DNA of 64,000 nucleotides, from positions 1-64,000 of the forward strand of contig JARGXX010000088.1 of assembly GCA_030374765.1 (NCBI GenBank), given 5' to 3'. This document shows positions 31,434 through 42,380 of the stretch, in pieces. Below the pieces are notes generated by a model, which was given only the letters and a program-made list of their open reading frames with translations, had not been told where the DNA came from and searched no databases. Both the position numbers and the translations under genes were made by a program. This stretch comes from Agarophyton chilense. Lineage: Eukaryota > Rhodophyta > Florideophyceae > Gracilariales > Gracilariaceae. How positions within the stretch are numbered: the stretch's first letter is position 1; each line of letters opens with the position of its first letter.

Positions 31434-32890
31434 TTAGATAGTGACTGCTTGATAGGCAGCAACCTCCGGGATGTAATCATCTCCGGCACTTTCTTTCAAG
31501 CGCAAGAACACCGATCGTATGATGTTGTGCTTTGACTCAATGGGGTTTTTGTGATGACGTTGCTTGAGAACAAGCTTAATCGGAATTCCGAGAGAGTCGG
31601 CATACGACTGGAAGTCACCGGAGGTAAACGCTTTGTCAGCAAGAAATGAGTCTGGGTACCAAAATTGCGAATTCCAGCATGATTCGAAGCCGATGACCGC
31701 CTCTTTGAGAGAGGTGGTCCTTACAACACGTGCGGCGGAGAACCGTGAGACGAGGTCCATGCAATGAAAGACGCAGAGTTCTTCAAGGAACAAGTGGTCT
31801 ACACACAGTATTTCGTTGAACTCTTTCAATAGAGAGCTAATGGATACTTTTCTGGATGGTTTCGGTAGCGAGGTGGAGTGGCATGCATTGCAGGTGCTCA
31901 CGACATCTGAAAGATACTTGGCTACGACGTCGTTCCATAGGCCGTTGCGCTCCTGAAACACCTTGTAGTCTGAGAACGCAGCATGTCCGCAAACGTGTTT
32001 GTGAACTTTGTCAAGCACGTGTTTGACACGAGGCCATGAAGAGTGGTTGACAGACACTGCCGAGAGACATGACAGTGTAGAGCCGGAGTTGACCGATAAG
32101 CCGTTCTTTGATTGGGTCAACGGACGGAACCTGGATAGATCTATAAACGATAGAAACCGACGCTCGACAAGAGAGATAAGATCTTCTTCTCCATGAAAGG
32201 GGAACACAAGTGCGTTACGACCGATATGTTCGATGTTCGCTCGACTGGTTATATTGCGACCGATCACCCATTGCGATGAACCATCTAGTACGAGGTGAGT
32301 TATACAAACTGTGTTACTGTTGTCGGTTATGGCATTCAGCACAATTGACCCTAGAATTTGGCAGGCGGGGCTTGCGTGCGTTCCGACACCATACTGCCAG
32401 CACGTGAATCCTTCAAGTGACTTCGGGATTGCATTGAGTGTCGGGTTGTGTGACAAGCCATGGTGATCTGCTAGAACATTTAGTTCAAATAGACCGATTG
32501 CTGAGTATGGTGCACCGCTATCGACGAGCGGGCCGAGAAGAGTTGATTCTTGCAGTGAACGATCAAGGTTTGCGTTGTTGAAGGAAAGGGTTCCTCTTTT
32601 GTCACTTTCAGCCGATGCTGGTCCGGAGCCAGATACAGACGACGATGAATTTCCATTGCTGTTCGTTGAATTGGTTGAGTTTAACGGATGGTCGAAAGAC
32701 TTCACACCGGGTGCCAGCGAACCGTACGCGCGATGGTTTCGTTTCCAGTGACCATACTTTCCGCATGTGTTGCACGGATACTTCATTGTGTGGAGCAAAA
32801 CCCGGCGACGGGAAGTGCTCTCAAGGTGTTCGAAGTCTTGCTCCCTGGGGGAGGCAGACTCAGAGACAGAGCCCTCCGTTCCACCCGTAG
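31434..32890 (-). pseudogene. Copia-2 zinc knuckle, protease and integrase
   Basis: Begins where gag resumes after the nested insertion. The zinc knuckle is CNTCGKYGHWKRNH, a C-x2-C-x4-H-x4-H arrangement rather than CCHC. Protease GPLVDSGAPYSAIG follows. Integrase has the zinc-binding pairs HVCGH and CNACH, then catalytic positions in CVDHLFLEELCVFH, FLADKAFTSGDF and PIESKHNIIRS (D, D, E). The frame is open for about 490 codons and ends at TAA 31434-31436, beyond which the same frame goes on. The integrase is distant from plant copia integrases and probably a lineage-specific clade. Confidence 0.85.
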
Positions 32891-33370
32891 TGTGGGGTGT
32901 AACTCCCACGGGGGATTCCGGCAGTACCGACGGAGGTGAGGGGTAGAAACCGTTGGATCGGGAATGGGTATGGGTATCCCAAAGAATGGGGGAAAATCTG
33001 GCGAAGAGGAAAAACGGGGCGAGGGTCGGGCACTAACAGGCACCGGACCCGAGAACCAGAAAAGGGGCGAAACAACAAAAGAAACCCAATACAGGGGCGA
33101 AAACCTGTCCTCTAAAGGAAACACAAAAAGCACGCCACAAGTAAGCAGAACCCCCACGGGGTATCGTGCACGCAGGTCGTCTGAGCGGTCCCAAGGGGGT
33201 GGTTGCACGGAACCCAAACGTGAGCACTCTCCAAGTGGAGTCGTGTCCCTACGCAGGCGTTGCTAACCAGAGCCCGTTCCGGGTTGTAAGGCCGAAACGA
33301 TGGCGACGTAGAACCTCTAAAGGTATCGAAGACCAACCTTGGTTTTCATTTACTTTGAGATTCGGACTGT
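32891..33370 (-). repeat. Solo LTR interrupting Copia-2 gag, left part
   Basis: Together with 45152-45470 forms about 800 bp that is not gag. On the minus strand it would start TGTGTAGAGCAAC and end GTTACACCCCACA (TG...CA with imperfect inverted ends). Internal strings resemble the Gypsy LTRs (CGCCCCTGTATTGGGTTT here, CGCCCCAGTATTGGGTTT there), so it is probably the solo LTR of a related Gypsy family. A clean target duplication is not visible; flanks share only CCCACA-like sequence. Confidence 0.55.
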
Positions 33371-34163
33371 TGAAGTGCAACCCTCGTGAGGGCCGTTTTC
33401 CAGGACTTGGTTGTTTTTCCGACTCGGGCGATACTTGTGAGATCTATGAGTAATACCGCTACTAGCGGGCTGGCGTAGCCAGGTGTATACGCGTTGTACG
33501 CGAAGTGCACCGGCGGCCGTGCGCCGTGGCCCCGATTCGGTTGTGACTTACCCACGTGTAGCACGGGTGGCCCAGGACAGGTTGGCACAGCATAGCTGGA
33601 TATTTCTCTATTTATTTAGCTTTATTACACTAGGTTAGGGAGCTCTCTACAGTAGTCTACACTACATAGAGCCAGGGCGATCTCGCTCTGACACTCAGTA
33701 AACCTCCCCAATCAGGGTTCTTGGCTCTAAGTCTTTTTCCGCTTTCGCGAGTCTTCCACACTCTACGGAGGTGAAGCCGCGTAACTAACGGTAGACTTAT
33801 CCACCCTGCGTCAACAGGAGACTCACCGCTGTTAGCGTGTATATCTTTCATACCACTGCCGTGTTCTCGCCCCAGTATTGGGTTTGCTACATATTTCTTT
33901 TGGCTCTCGTGGCCCATGCCCCCGATCGCCCCCACTGGGTGGTCCCCCTTTATTACTTGCCCACTCCCGTGGAATACAGCTCATACCTGGTCTGCTCCCC
34001 TCTAGCATCCCGCACTCTCCCCGCTTGGCGTGCCGGTGAACCTCGGCCTTACACCCCGACTTAGTCGTGTTCACTCCGGAGAGGCTCCGTCGCCGTGCTA
34101 CCCTACTTGGAGGAAGACTCGAACATTTTCGTGTGTTTCCGCCGCCCTTGGCGTTGCACTACA
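33371..34163 (+). repeat. Gypsy-1 5' LTR
   Basis: 793 bp, TGAAGTGCAAC ... GTTGCACTACA. Differs from the 3' LTR at five sites, three within the first 80 bp and two within the last 50 bp. Confidence 0.95.
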
Positions 34164-34166
34164 AAC

Positions 34167-34186
34167 TGGTCTCCCGACTTAGAAGG
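34167..34186 (+). promoter_or_regulatory. Gypsy-1 primer-binding site
   Basis: TGGTCTCCCGACTTAGAAGG three bases after the LTR end; TGG start as expected for the complement of a tRNA 3' CCA end. The same TGGTCTCCCGACTTAGAAG follows the LTR of Gypsy-2 (58065 on). The priming tRNA cannot be named without the tRNA set of the organism. Confidence 0.65.
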
Positions 34187-34323
34187 CTAAGCGGACCTGG
34201 TTTGGTTGTTTTTCACATTGCTGTGCTGTCTTCTCTCGTCGAGATCTGCTTTCCAATTTCTTGGTTTGGACCCACTTGGTGGAAGCTTTTGTTGTCCTAT
34301 TCTTAGTGGTCAACGCTACAACC

Positions 34324-36453
34324 ATGTCACGACTACCGTCGGAAGCGGAACCCGCGATCACGCGGAGCCGTTCCGTCAATGACGTGGTGCCTGCGGACCC
34401 TGGAAGGGTTCCTCCGCCATTACCTCAAGCCGCTCCGAAAGGCAAGAGTAAGGGGTCAAACTCCTCCAAGAACAACAAGCTACCGCCTAAGGCGTCGAAG
34501 AATGGACCCAATTCTGGTGCTGGACCGGCCCCTGCCGTGGATGACCCGGCTCGTGCCGACGAAAAGGCCCAGAAAAACGAGTTCCACATCGACATAAACT
34601 CAAGTGTGAGGCAGCAGATCCGCGTAATGCGGGAAGCGCACAATGCCTTCGTGGAAGAGTTCGAAGCCCTGCGTTCCAGGTGTGATGGCTCTTCTATGAA
34701 GGAAGTGGTTGACGACCTCCGCGTGTTGCGGGCGGACGTCAACACCCTGTTGGAATGTTTTGGTGGTCCCGCCGCTTACGTGGAAGGTGTCGAGACCCGA
34801 TTCAATCGTGTTAGCGCCCGTCTCCAGACGTTAGAGCAAACCATCTTGATGGAAGACGTCCCGGAGAAGCCGGTTGCTGTGTCGCACCAAGCGAAACACG
34901 AGAGGAAAAGGGACGATACCCGCCGTCGGCGTGGGAAGCGTGACAGCGATGACTCGGACTCGTCGAACTCCTCACGGTCGTCGCGTGGCTCTCACCATTC
35001 AAATGGGTCGGACTCGTCAGATTCGTCTTCTGACGATGGCCATCGCAGGCGTTCATCCCGTTCTAAACGGTCGTCTGCCACCCAAGGTGTGATCCGCGCC
35101 CGCGAGAAGGGAAGGAAACACTCCGGGTTGAAGGAGCTGAAATGCACCAACCCCCTGTACAAGAAGTTGGTTTCTTACCGATACTATCGGCTAGAGAACT
35201 TCTCTTTGGATCGCACGCCCCGTGGCACGGGTAGAGTGAAGGATTGCATAAATCGTATGCAACTGTCCCTCAGGAACCAGAACTTTTCTGGAGAAGACCC
35301 CATTTTGGTGTTAGATTTCCTTGCGAGGTTCGTCGCCGAAGCGGATATTCTCGGTATGACCGAAGGACAGGCGTTTATTGCACTCCCGTACTTTATGAAA
35401 GGCCCCGCCGAGGATCAATACAACTCTGTAAGAGGTTCGTTTAGAGCCTCCGAAGGATGGGTAACCTGCTGGCCAGAAGCAGTACAATACCTCTTGAGGT
35501 CCTACGCCACTAATCACGCGATTCAGTCGGCCATTCTCGCTCTTCGCGATACGCGCCAGAAGTCTGGAGAAACGGAAACCGAATTCTCGGTGCGCCTGAA
35601 CAAGGCTTTCCACCGTAGTGGGAACGTACACTCCGCCGGAGAGCGCCGCACCATGTTCATCGATGGACTGAACCCCGCTATCCGAACATTCGTGGCCCGT
35701 TACCGGGAAAACCGAAGGAAAACCACGTATCTGGAGTTGGTCCAACACGCGCAAGCGGAAGGTGACGCATTAAGAGCTCGTGCCCCCGGACACAGGTCGC
35801 GAACCGCCAAGGCGTTGGTGATCGAAACGAAGTCGCCATCCCTATCGCTGATTGCGAGTGAGCGCCCCCAACAGGAGTACGACAACGTACATTTCGCCCG
35901 AAGCGATATCCATTCGGTCCCGACAACCGAACTACCGTCTACGACGGACGACTCATATGACACGGCCCAGGATGGACCCCTGCTGTACGCAGACTCTCCC
36001 CGTGTTCACGGACCTCGCATCCCGTATTCAAACGGTGCGCTCCGACAGAGTCGCCCTGGATGGAAGGATACCCGCCAAGCGGTGAAGTTCATGGATGCTC
36101 GCTCCGGTTTGCAGCCCTCACGCGCGGGACTCATATGCCACATATGTTACGAACACGGTCACATTTCACCGAACTGTATCCTCACCGTGAGGGAAGTACC
36201 CCGAGTAATCGGTAAATATGAGGCGTTGACCCCATTGGAAAAGTGGATTGTTCCGATGACGTCGTATCTTCGAGCGAAGATCGATTTTCCACGGAGTATT
36301 CCGGAGGCGAAACCGCGCAATGCGTTGCTTTACCCTGCCGAGCAGGCTTCCGACCACCGCTCCGTTCCTTCAAACCCCGCCGCTGGCTCCCCATTGCTAG
36401 TGGTTCAGGATTCTGAGGCCCCGCCCCAGGCAGATGGGACTCAGGAAAACTGA
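34324..36453 (+). CDS. gag: Gypsy-1 gag polyprotein, intact
   Basis: 709 residues from ATG 34324 (an in-frame upstream start at 34261 would add a hydrophobic leader and is less likely). Pro/Lys-rich N-terminus, then a helical region with likely coiled coil (about 90-180), a Ser/Asp/Arg-rich stretch (SDDSDSSNSSRSSRGSHHSN), the retrotransposon gag domain (about 315-500; EDPILVLDFLARFVAEADIL, TETEFSVRLNKAF) and a CCHC zinc knuckle (CHICYEHGHISPNC, 605-618). It forms the virus-like particle and binds the element RNA. No internal stop; it ends GAA-AAC-TGA and pol follows in the -1 frame. Confidence 0.9.
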   Translation: MSRLPSEAEPAITRSRSVNDVVPADPGRVPPPLPQAAPKGKSKGSNSSKNNKLPPKASKNGPNSGAGPAPAVDDPARADEKAQKNEFHIDINSSVRQQIRVMREAHNAFVEEFEALRSRCDGSSMKEVVDDLRVLRADVNTLLECFGGPAAYVEGVETRFNRVSARLQTLEQTILMEDVPEKPVAVSHQAKHERKRDDTRRRRGKRDSDDSDSSNSSRSSRGSHHSNGSDSSDSSSDDGHRRRSSRSKRSSATQGVIRAREKGRKHSGLKELKCTNPLYKKLVSYRYYRLENFSLDRTPRGTGRVKDCINRMQLSLRNQNFSGEDPILVLDFLARFVAEADILGMTEGQAFIALPYFMKGPAEDQYNSVRGSFRASEGWVTCWPEAVQYLLRSYATNHAIQSAILALRDTRQKSGETETEFSVRLNKAFHRSGNVHSAGERRTMFIDGLNPAIRTFVARYRENRRKTTYLELVQHAQAEGDALRARAPGHRSRTAKALVIETKSPSLSLIASERPQQEYDNVHFARSDIHSVPTTELPSTTDDSYDTAQDGPLLYADSPRVHGPRIPYSNGALRQSRPGWKDTRQAVKFMDARSGLQPSRAGLICHICYEHGHISPNCILTVREVPRVIGKYEALTPLEKWIVPMTSYLRAKIDFPRSIPEAKPRNALLYPAEQASDHRSVPSNPAAGSPLLVVQDSEAPPQADGTQEN

Positions 36454-37340
36454 TTTCGGGAGTCTCCCCTTTGGGAGAGGCGTCCCCAACAGTGAGGTTG
36501 ACGACGCCCGAGGCGTCTCCGCCTCGCTCCCCGGTCACAATCCTCACGAGGAAACAGGCCGTCTCAGACGTGGACTCTGAACACTTTGGTGTTCTACGTC
36601 GACCGTGGAATCGTGTTCTTAACCGCCGGTTCCCGGATAGAGTCTTAGTAATGGCCAAGCGCAATTACAAGGTTTATGCTGACCTTGGCCTTTCTACCCA
36701 GTTTATGGTTCGAGTCCTTACTGTTTTGGACACAGGTGCTGGTCCGAATTTCATCGTGGAGTCGCTGCTGCCCCCGCCCTTGCGGTCTCAGATCCGCCTT
36801 GGCGTGGCGCCCGACGTCGCGGACGCGAATAACAACCCGTTGTCAACGGTTGGAACCGTCGCTCTCGTCGTTCGCTTGGGCTCCTTCGTGGTGAAACTCG
36901 ACTTTATTGTATGCCGGAAATTGGCTGCCCCCATCATCTTGGGATGTGACTTCTGTGACAGATTCGTTGACGCCATAAGGCCCCGCTTAAAGCGTGTTGA
37001 GATGGAAGACGGCTCGTCCGTCCCGATTGTCCGTCGTCCGCTGCGGCGTGCCTCCAAGAAGCACGTACCACTCCCTGACGCGCAGGAACCTCCACCCGCT
37101 TCTCGGGAGTCTACCAAGCTCCGCCTGGCTGCGTCTGTCCGAATCCCGCCAGAGTCCCAAGTATGGGTGCGTGTCACTTCCAGTCAACACGGTTTACGAG
37201 TCATTCAGCCTCTCTCATCTCTCTACGATGGATATCAACTCGCCGTGGCGAGTGGAGTCGCGCAGATTGTCCCAGACAAGCCGTTCACCGTGCTCGTTGC
37301 CAATCTGGGCTCAACCCCCCAGTCACTGGTGAAAACCTAA
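36447..37340 (+). pseudogene. Gypsy-1 protease domain, followed by nonsense codon
   Basis: In the -1 frame relative to gag and open across the gag stop, consistent with -1 frameshifting. Aspartic protease motif TVLDTGAGPNFIVE (near 36720) and the later PIILGCDFCDRFVD (near 36930). The TAA at 37338-37340 interrupts the frame; Gypsy-2 reads VKNQVIG where this copy has VKT-stop-VIG, so the ancestor was open here. The protease would mature Gag-Pol in the particle. Confidence 0.85.
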
Positions 37341-37349
37341 GTTATTGGA

Positions 37350-39686
37350 TTGGTAATGCCTTACGCCACCGCGATGGTCCCCACTAGGCTGACCGCTGCC
37401 GAAGTCCTCGGTCTCGTTCACTCTAAGGAGGGGGAGGAAGCTGCCGTCCAATCACCGAATGATTCGGAATCGCAACCTGCCGAAACAGAAAAGAAGCCCG
37501 TTCCGACGAGTTACGACCGGGTAGACCCCGTGAAAGAACTCGAGGAACTCGACCTCGGTCATGTACCGGAGTCACACCGTGAAAGTCTGCGTGAGATGTT
37601 ACGGGAGTTTACCACAATGTGGGATGGCTCTCTTGGTGAGATAAATACAACAGAACACCGGATAGATTTATTTCCGAACACTCGACTGGTGGCTCAACAC
37701 CCTTACAGGGCAGGCACCAAGGCTCGAGAAGAGGAACAGTTACAAGTGGACAAAATGCTCCGAGCTGGAGTGATCGAACCGGCTCATTCGCCATGGGCAT
37801 CCCCAGTGGTACTGGCTCCGAAACCCGATGGGTCCTGGCGCTTTTGCATCGACTACCGTCGCTTGAATGATGTTACCGTCAAGGACGTGTATCCGATCCC
37901 ACGAATGGATGAGTACATCGATTCTCTCGGCACTGCTACCGTGTTCACGGCTTTGGACGCCAATTGGGGATATTGGCAGGTTCCCGTTAGGGAGGAGGAC
38001 CAAGATAAGACTGCATTTGTCTGTCACTCGGGACTCTACCGTTTCAAACGGATGCCTTTTGGTCTAACCAATGCTCCCGCTACCTTTCAGCGTGCTATCG
38101 ACATTTTGTTGGCCCGCTTTAAGTGGCGTACTTGCCTCGTCTATTTGGACGATATCATTGTATTCTCAGACAATCTGGATGACCATATCACCCAAGTCAG
38201 GGACATAATGACCACGCTACGTGACGCTGGAATAACCCTCAAACTGAGGAAATGTGAGTTCTTTACCGATACTGTGAAGTATCTCGGGCACATTATCCGT
38301 CCTGGACGTGTAATGATCGAGGAAGCTCGAGTGAGGTCACTTCGCAAGGCGAAAGAACCCGCTACCCAGACGGAACTGCGCTCCTTTCTAGGATTGGTCA
38401 ACGTCTACCGACGGTTTATCCCTAACTTCGCTGACATCGCGGCCCCCTTGAACGCGCTTCTGCGGAAAGGTCAACCACCTAAACTGGACCCCTTTACGTC
38501 CTCCCAGACGGATGCTTTTAACTCTCTTAGGGAGGCTGTCACATCAGCACCGATTCTATCGCTACCGAAACCCGGACTACCGTTTTCCGTGGACACGGAC
38601 TCTAGCGACTACCAGGTAGGCTGTGCGCTCTTTCAAACTACTCCCGAAGGAGAACGCACACCCATTGGGTACTGGTCACGCTCGCTCAATGTCCACGAGC
38701 GGAACTACTCCGTGTCGGAGAAGGAGTGCCTCGCAGTTGTGTGGGCCCTCTCTACACTCCGCCCCTACCTCATGGGTGTTCACTTTACCGTGTACACGGA
38801 TCACTCGTCCCTACGATGGCTCATGACCATCTCGGAGCCGTCAGGCCGCTTAATGCGTTGGAGACTCCGCCTCGCGGAATATGACTTTGAAGTGATCTAC
38901 AAGAAGGGCACTCAGAACGCGCAAGCGGACGCGCTCTCGCGTTTACCCACGAATGGGGAAGCTCTAGCCGTCGATGACGAGGATATACCTTGCTTCGTCG
39001 TAGACGATGGAACACCGGGAAACCCGGATTGGTTACACGATAAATGGAACGAAAGCCCGGAATCGGACGATGATATTGACGCGTTGCTCGTCTCGGACGA
39101 TTCAAAGAAACCCCCGCCGGGTGATTTTGTGCCGATACCCCCGGAGGAGATGGTCAGAGAACAGCAGGGTGACCCCTTCTGTACGAAGATTCGCGCCTGG
39201 CTTAATGGCGGTGCACAACTCCCTTTCGAAGTGAACGATCTTGGATACCTCGTCAGGACGGTTCAGTCATCACCACAAGTCGTGGTGCCGCATACTCTAC
39301 AGTCTAGAGTTTTGCATCTATCGCACTATGCGAAACTTGGTGGACAAGCCGGTGGACGGAAACTATACCTCACTTTTCGAAGGAACTTCTACTGGCCCGC
39401 CCTGGCGGTGGATTGCTACGCAACGGTGCGGTTTTGTACCGAATGTGCTAAGAATCGGGTGAAACTTCGCAAGTACTCAACGAAGTTGAAACTATTCCCG
39501 GCACGGGCTCCTCTCGAGTTTTTCGCCATTGACGTCCTCGGCGAGCTCCTCACCACACGACGTGGGCATAAGTTTTTACTCGTTATCACGGATCTTTTCT
39601 CAAAACTGGTTCGGACCGTACCTTTACGGAACATATCCGCTTTCACGGTTACACAAGCGTTTGTAACCCATTGGGTATTCGTCTAA
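37350..39686 (+). pseudogene. Gypsy-1 RT, RNase H and N-terminal integrase
   Basis: 778 open codons in the same frame as the protease. RT: IEPAHSPWASPVVLAPKPDG, FRM-type box MPFGLTNAPATF, catalytic LVYLDDIIVFSDN (near 38139). RNase H: FSVDTDSSDYQVGCALFQ, YSVSEKECLAVVWAL, YTDHSSLRWLM. Integrase zinc pairs: HLSHYAKLGG and CTECAKN; first catalytic Asp in FFAIDVLGELL (near 39520). TAA at 39684-39686 replaces a Tyr codon found in Gypsy-2, and a one-base insertion follows, so integrase is truncated. All catalytic residues of RT and RNase H are present. Confidence 0.92.
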
Positions 39687-42202
39687 GGCCCCGCCGGTTA
39701 ATCTCCTATCCGATAACGGAAAACAGTTCGCATCGCGATTCTTCGAGGACGTGTGCAGGATTCTTGACATCAAGAACCTGTTCACAACGACCTATCACCC
39801 CCAGTGTAATGGGCAAGTGGAGCGGTTTAACCGAACGCTATTAGCGTCTCTCCGTTCTTACGTTGCCGGCCGACCACCCAAAGACATAAGATTTATATAC
39901 CGACGCCTTGACGTTCGCGTACAATACGCAGGTACACCGTACTACGGGCTTGACTCCATTCGAACTGGTCTTGTCCCGCCCTCCGCCCGCTGTCGCGTTA
40001 GAACCCCAGCCCACGCTGGATGCGTTCCCTTCCGTGAAGGATTATCGCCACAGGTGGAAAGAGTGGCTTACGAAGCTGATCCCGTTCTCCCGAAGCTCGA
40101 TGGCTCGTGCCCAAGCATCTTACAAGCGTGATTTCGACTCTCGCGTACGCGGTAAGGCTCCGCCAATCAAAGCCGGTGACTTCGTGTTCGTCCGTAAGGA
40201 GTACTGGAACCCTGAAAACGAAAAGAAGCACAAGCTTTCTTCCGTCGCGGACGGTCCTTACAAGGTCATTTCGGTGAAAGACGACACCATCGTGGTGGAA
40301 ATTGTCGACGCTCATGAGCGGATCTCCCGCGACCATGTTGTACTCGCCCGTCCACCGACGTTGGAAGTAACCGAAATGGGTCAACAATCCCTCTCTGAGG
40401 ATGATGGTGCTCGGCACACAACGGTGGCTCAGCCCACTGCCGTGGTTTCCAGACCTTCTGCGTTACCACACCCTACCCGGAGACTCTCTGACTTGCCGAT
40501 CTTATCGGACCAAGGCCAGAATGGCCTCTCTTCTCTCACGCCACGGCGCGGTTTTTACCCCCGCCGGTTGGGCGTTTCAACCACTCCCCATGCCGCTACG
40601 TCTCAGGAGGGGGAGGAGGCTCATAACTCTCGTCGAGACACGGAAACCGCTTCGTCGCGTCATGACAACCGTGGTGCACGGACTCCTGGACACACCAGTA
40701 AGAACAACGGTGACCCGGACGTCCCGTCTACCGACGTGCCATCTCCACATTTGCGCGCTACAGCCGTTGCTGAACCCTCTATGGGAAGCGCCACCGCATC
40801 TGCGTCTGATCGCACTCCCCACGGGGACTCTACTCGACAGGACGCACCACGTAGTGGAAACCCCCTCGCCGAAGCGAAACCGAAATCGTCGCAGGATGCT
40901 GTTCGCCCTCGCGATACTGGACCGGCTAGGCCGTCGAGCGTTGACTCGCAGCCCGTGGGTCACGGTTCGTCGACACCAGCTACGCTGGAAAACTTAGAGA
41001 ACGCCCTCGCAGGCCCCTCTAGGCCGAATCGATCGGAAGTGGTCCCTCGTACTGTACGGCAGGACACACCGGCTTAGCCGGGCAAGCAAACCGTAGCAGA
41101 CGGGAGATTCACACCCAGCACGCTTGATGCTGGTTCAGAACCCGCGCGAAGTGGCGGACGCACTCCGAGTGTCTCGGTTGACCCCGACAGCGTTGTCGAA
41201 GGCGCACCGGTCACCCCGGAGAATGTGCCCGTCAAGGACGGAAGCACCTCGTCGCCGAGTGAAGTTGAACCCTCGAAAGGGATTGTTTAGGACGAACTCG
41301 CTCCCCGCAGGGGTTTTTCGCCGCGCACTTCGCCGCCCGTTGGTGAGGAAGGCACGGTTGACCCGGAGTTGCACGCCCGTCGCGGTACTGTGTCGCTTAA
41401 GCGAGCAGACATACCGGCAGCTCCGTTGCACACGCCCTCACGTGAGGAGGCGGAACGCAGCACTGCGCGGAGTACTCCCAGCCATCAGCCGGACGTGTCA
41501 CGTGACCAGACGACACCCGGCTCGGGAGATACGCCAATCAACGCCCAAGGCGGCTCACCCGGCAAGCCACGACGCCCCGTGATGAAACCGCCTCCCGCAT
41601 CAAGTCCAGCACCGTCGCGACGGATTTCACCCCGACGACTCGCGGAACGCGACCGCGAAACCCAGCCTTGGGATGAGTCCGCGTTCCCCCGAAGGGTAGC
41701 CTCTGCACGAGAACTCTCGGAAAGCATTTCGACCCAAAAACTGGGAGAATTGCCCCACGGGAAGGCCTCCGGCCGAAGCCGTCGAACTGACGCTCTTCGT
41801 CATGACGCCTTGGCGGAAGCAACCCGCCAAGCGGCCAAGGCAACCCGGAACCCGGTTCGTTCCCCTACCCAGGGCATGGAAAGGCAACGCCAACCCATGG
41901 ACCCCTCGGGGGAAGGGCACAGTAGCTCACACGCACCCGCGGACGTACACCGGTTTGGTCCGGTGACGCGTACACCGCAAGGGCGGGAAGTCTACGAGAA
42001 GGAGTTCGTGGTCGACCACATAGTGGGGCCCTCATACCATCCGGATGGTTATATTCAATACCTCGTCCGTTGGTACGGTTTAGGGCCCGAACGGGATTCG
42101 GATGAGCCGATGGAACATCTCCCACGTTCGAAGGTGGTGTCATATCACCGCAGAACGCGGACGGGAATCCCGGCATCGGTTGTTAAAGCCCAGGTGGGAT
42201 AA
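39687..42202 (+). pseudogene. Gypsy-1 integrase core end, disordered tail and chromodomain
   Basis: Frame-shifted remainder of pol. LLSDNGKQFASRFF and TTYHPQCNGQVERFNRTLL give the second Asp and the Glu of integrase (39700-39840). A second shift near 39890 leads to FAYNTQVHRTTGLTPFEL and the GPYKVISVKDDTIVVEIVD barrel (40250-40310). A long Pro/Ser/Arg-rich segment follows, with another break near 41077-41290. The end (41990-42160) is a chromodomain: EFVVDHIVGPSYHPDGYIQY, then LVRWYGLGPE and SDEPMEHLPR. This places the element with chromodomain-bearing Gypsy elements (chromovirus-like), where the domain directs integration to marked chromatin. Confidence 0.85.
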
Positions 42203-42380
42203 CACCCACCTCGGTGGAAGAGAAAAGAGAAGTAGGTTTGCTTGAGAACAGGTTAGTGAAGGAAGGTTTTGGGTTACACAAGTCACTTGGTTTTTATTCG
42301 AAGCTATCGATGGAATACCGAGCACTCGGGATACTACTCTAAGTCACAAGGGAAACTCCCCATCGGGATCGCGTGCCCCG

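Noticed and set aside
32964-33266. Open frames in GC-rich sequence left of Gypsy-1
   Set aside because: They lie in an LTR-like non-coding block; composition-driven frames with no motif.
33657-34074. Minus-strand frames within the Gypsy-1 LTR, repeated at 44640-45057
   Set aside because: Identity in both LTRs only reflects LTR duplication; no protein features.
40401-40997. Alternative frames over the Gypsy-1 disordered tail
   Set aside because: Shadow of the pol tail; Arg/Pro-rich by composition.
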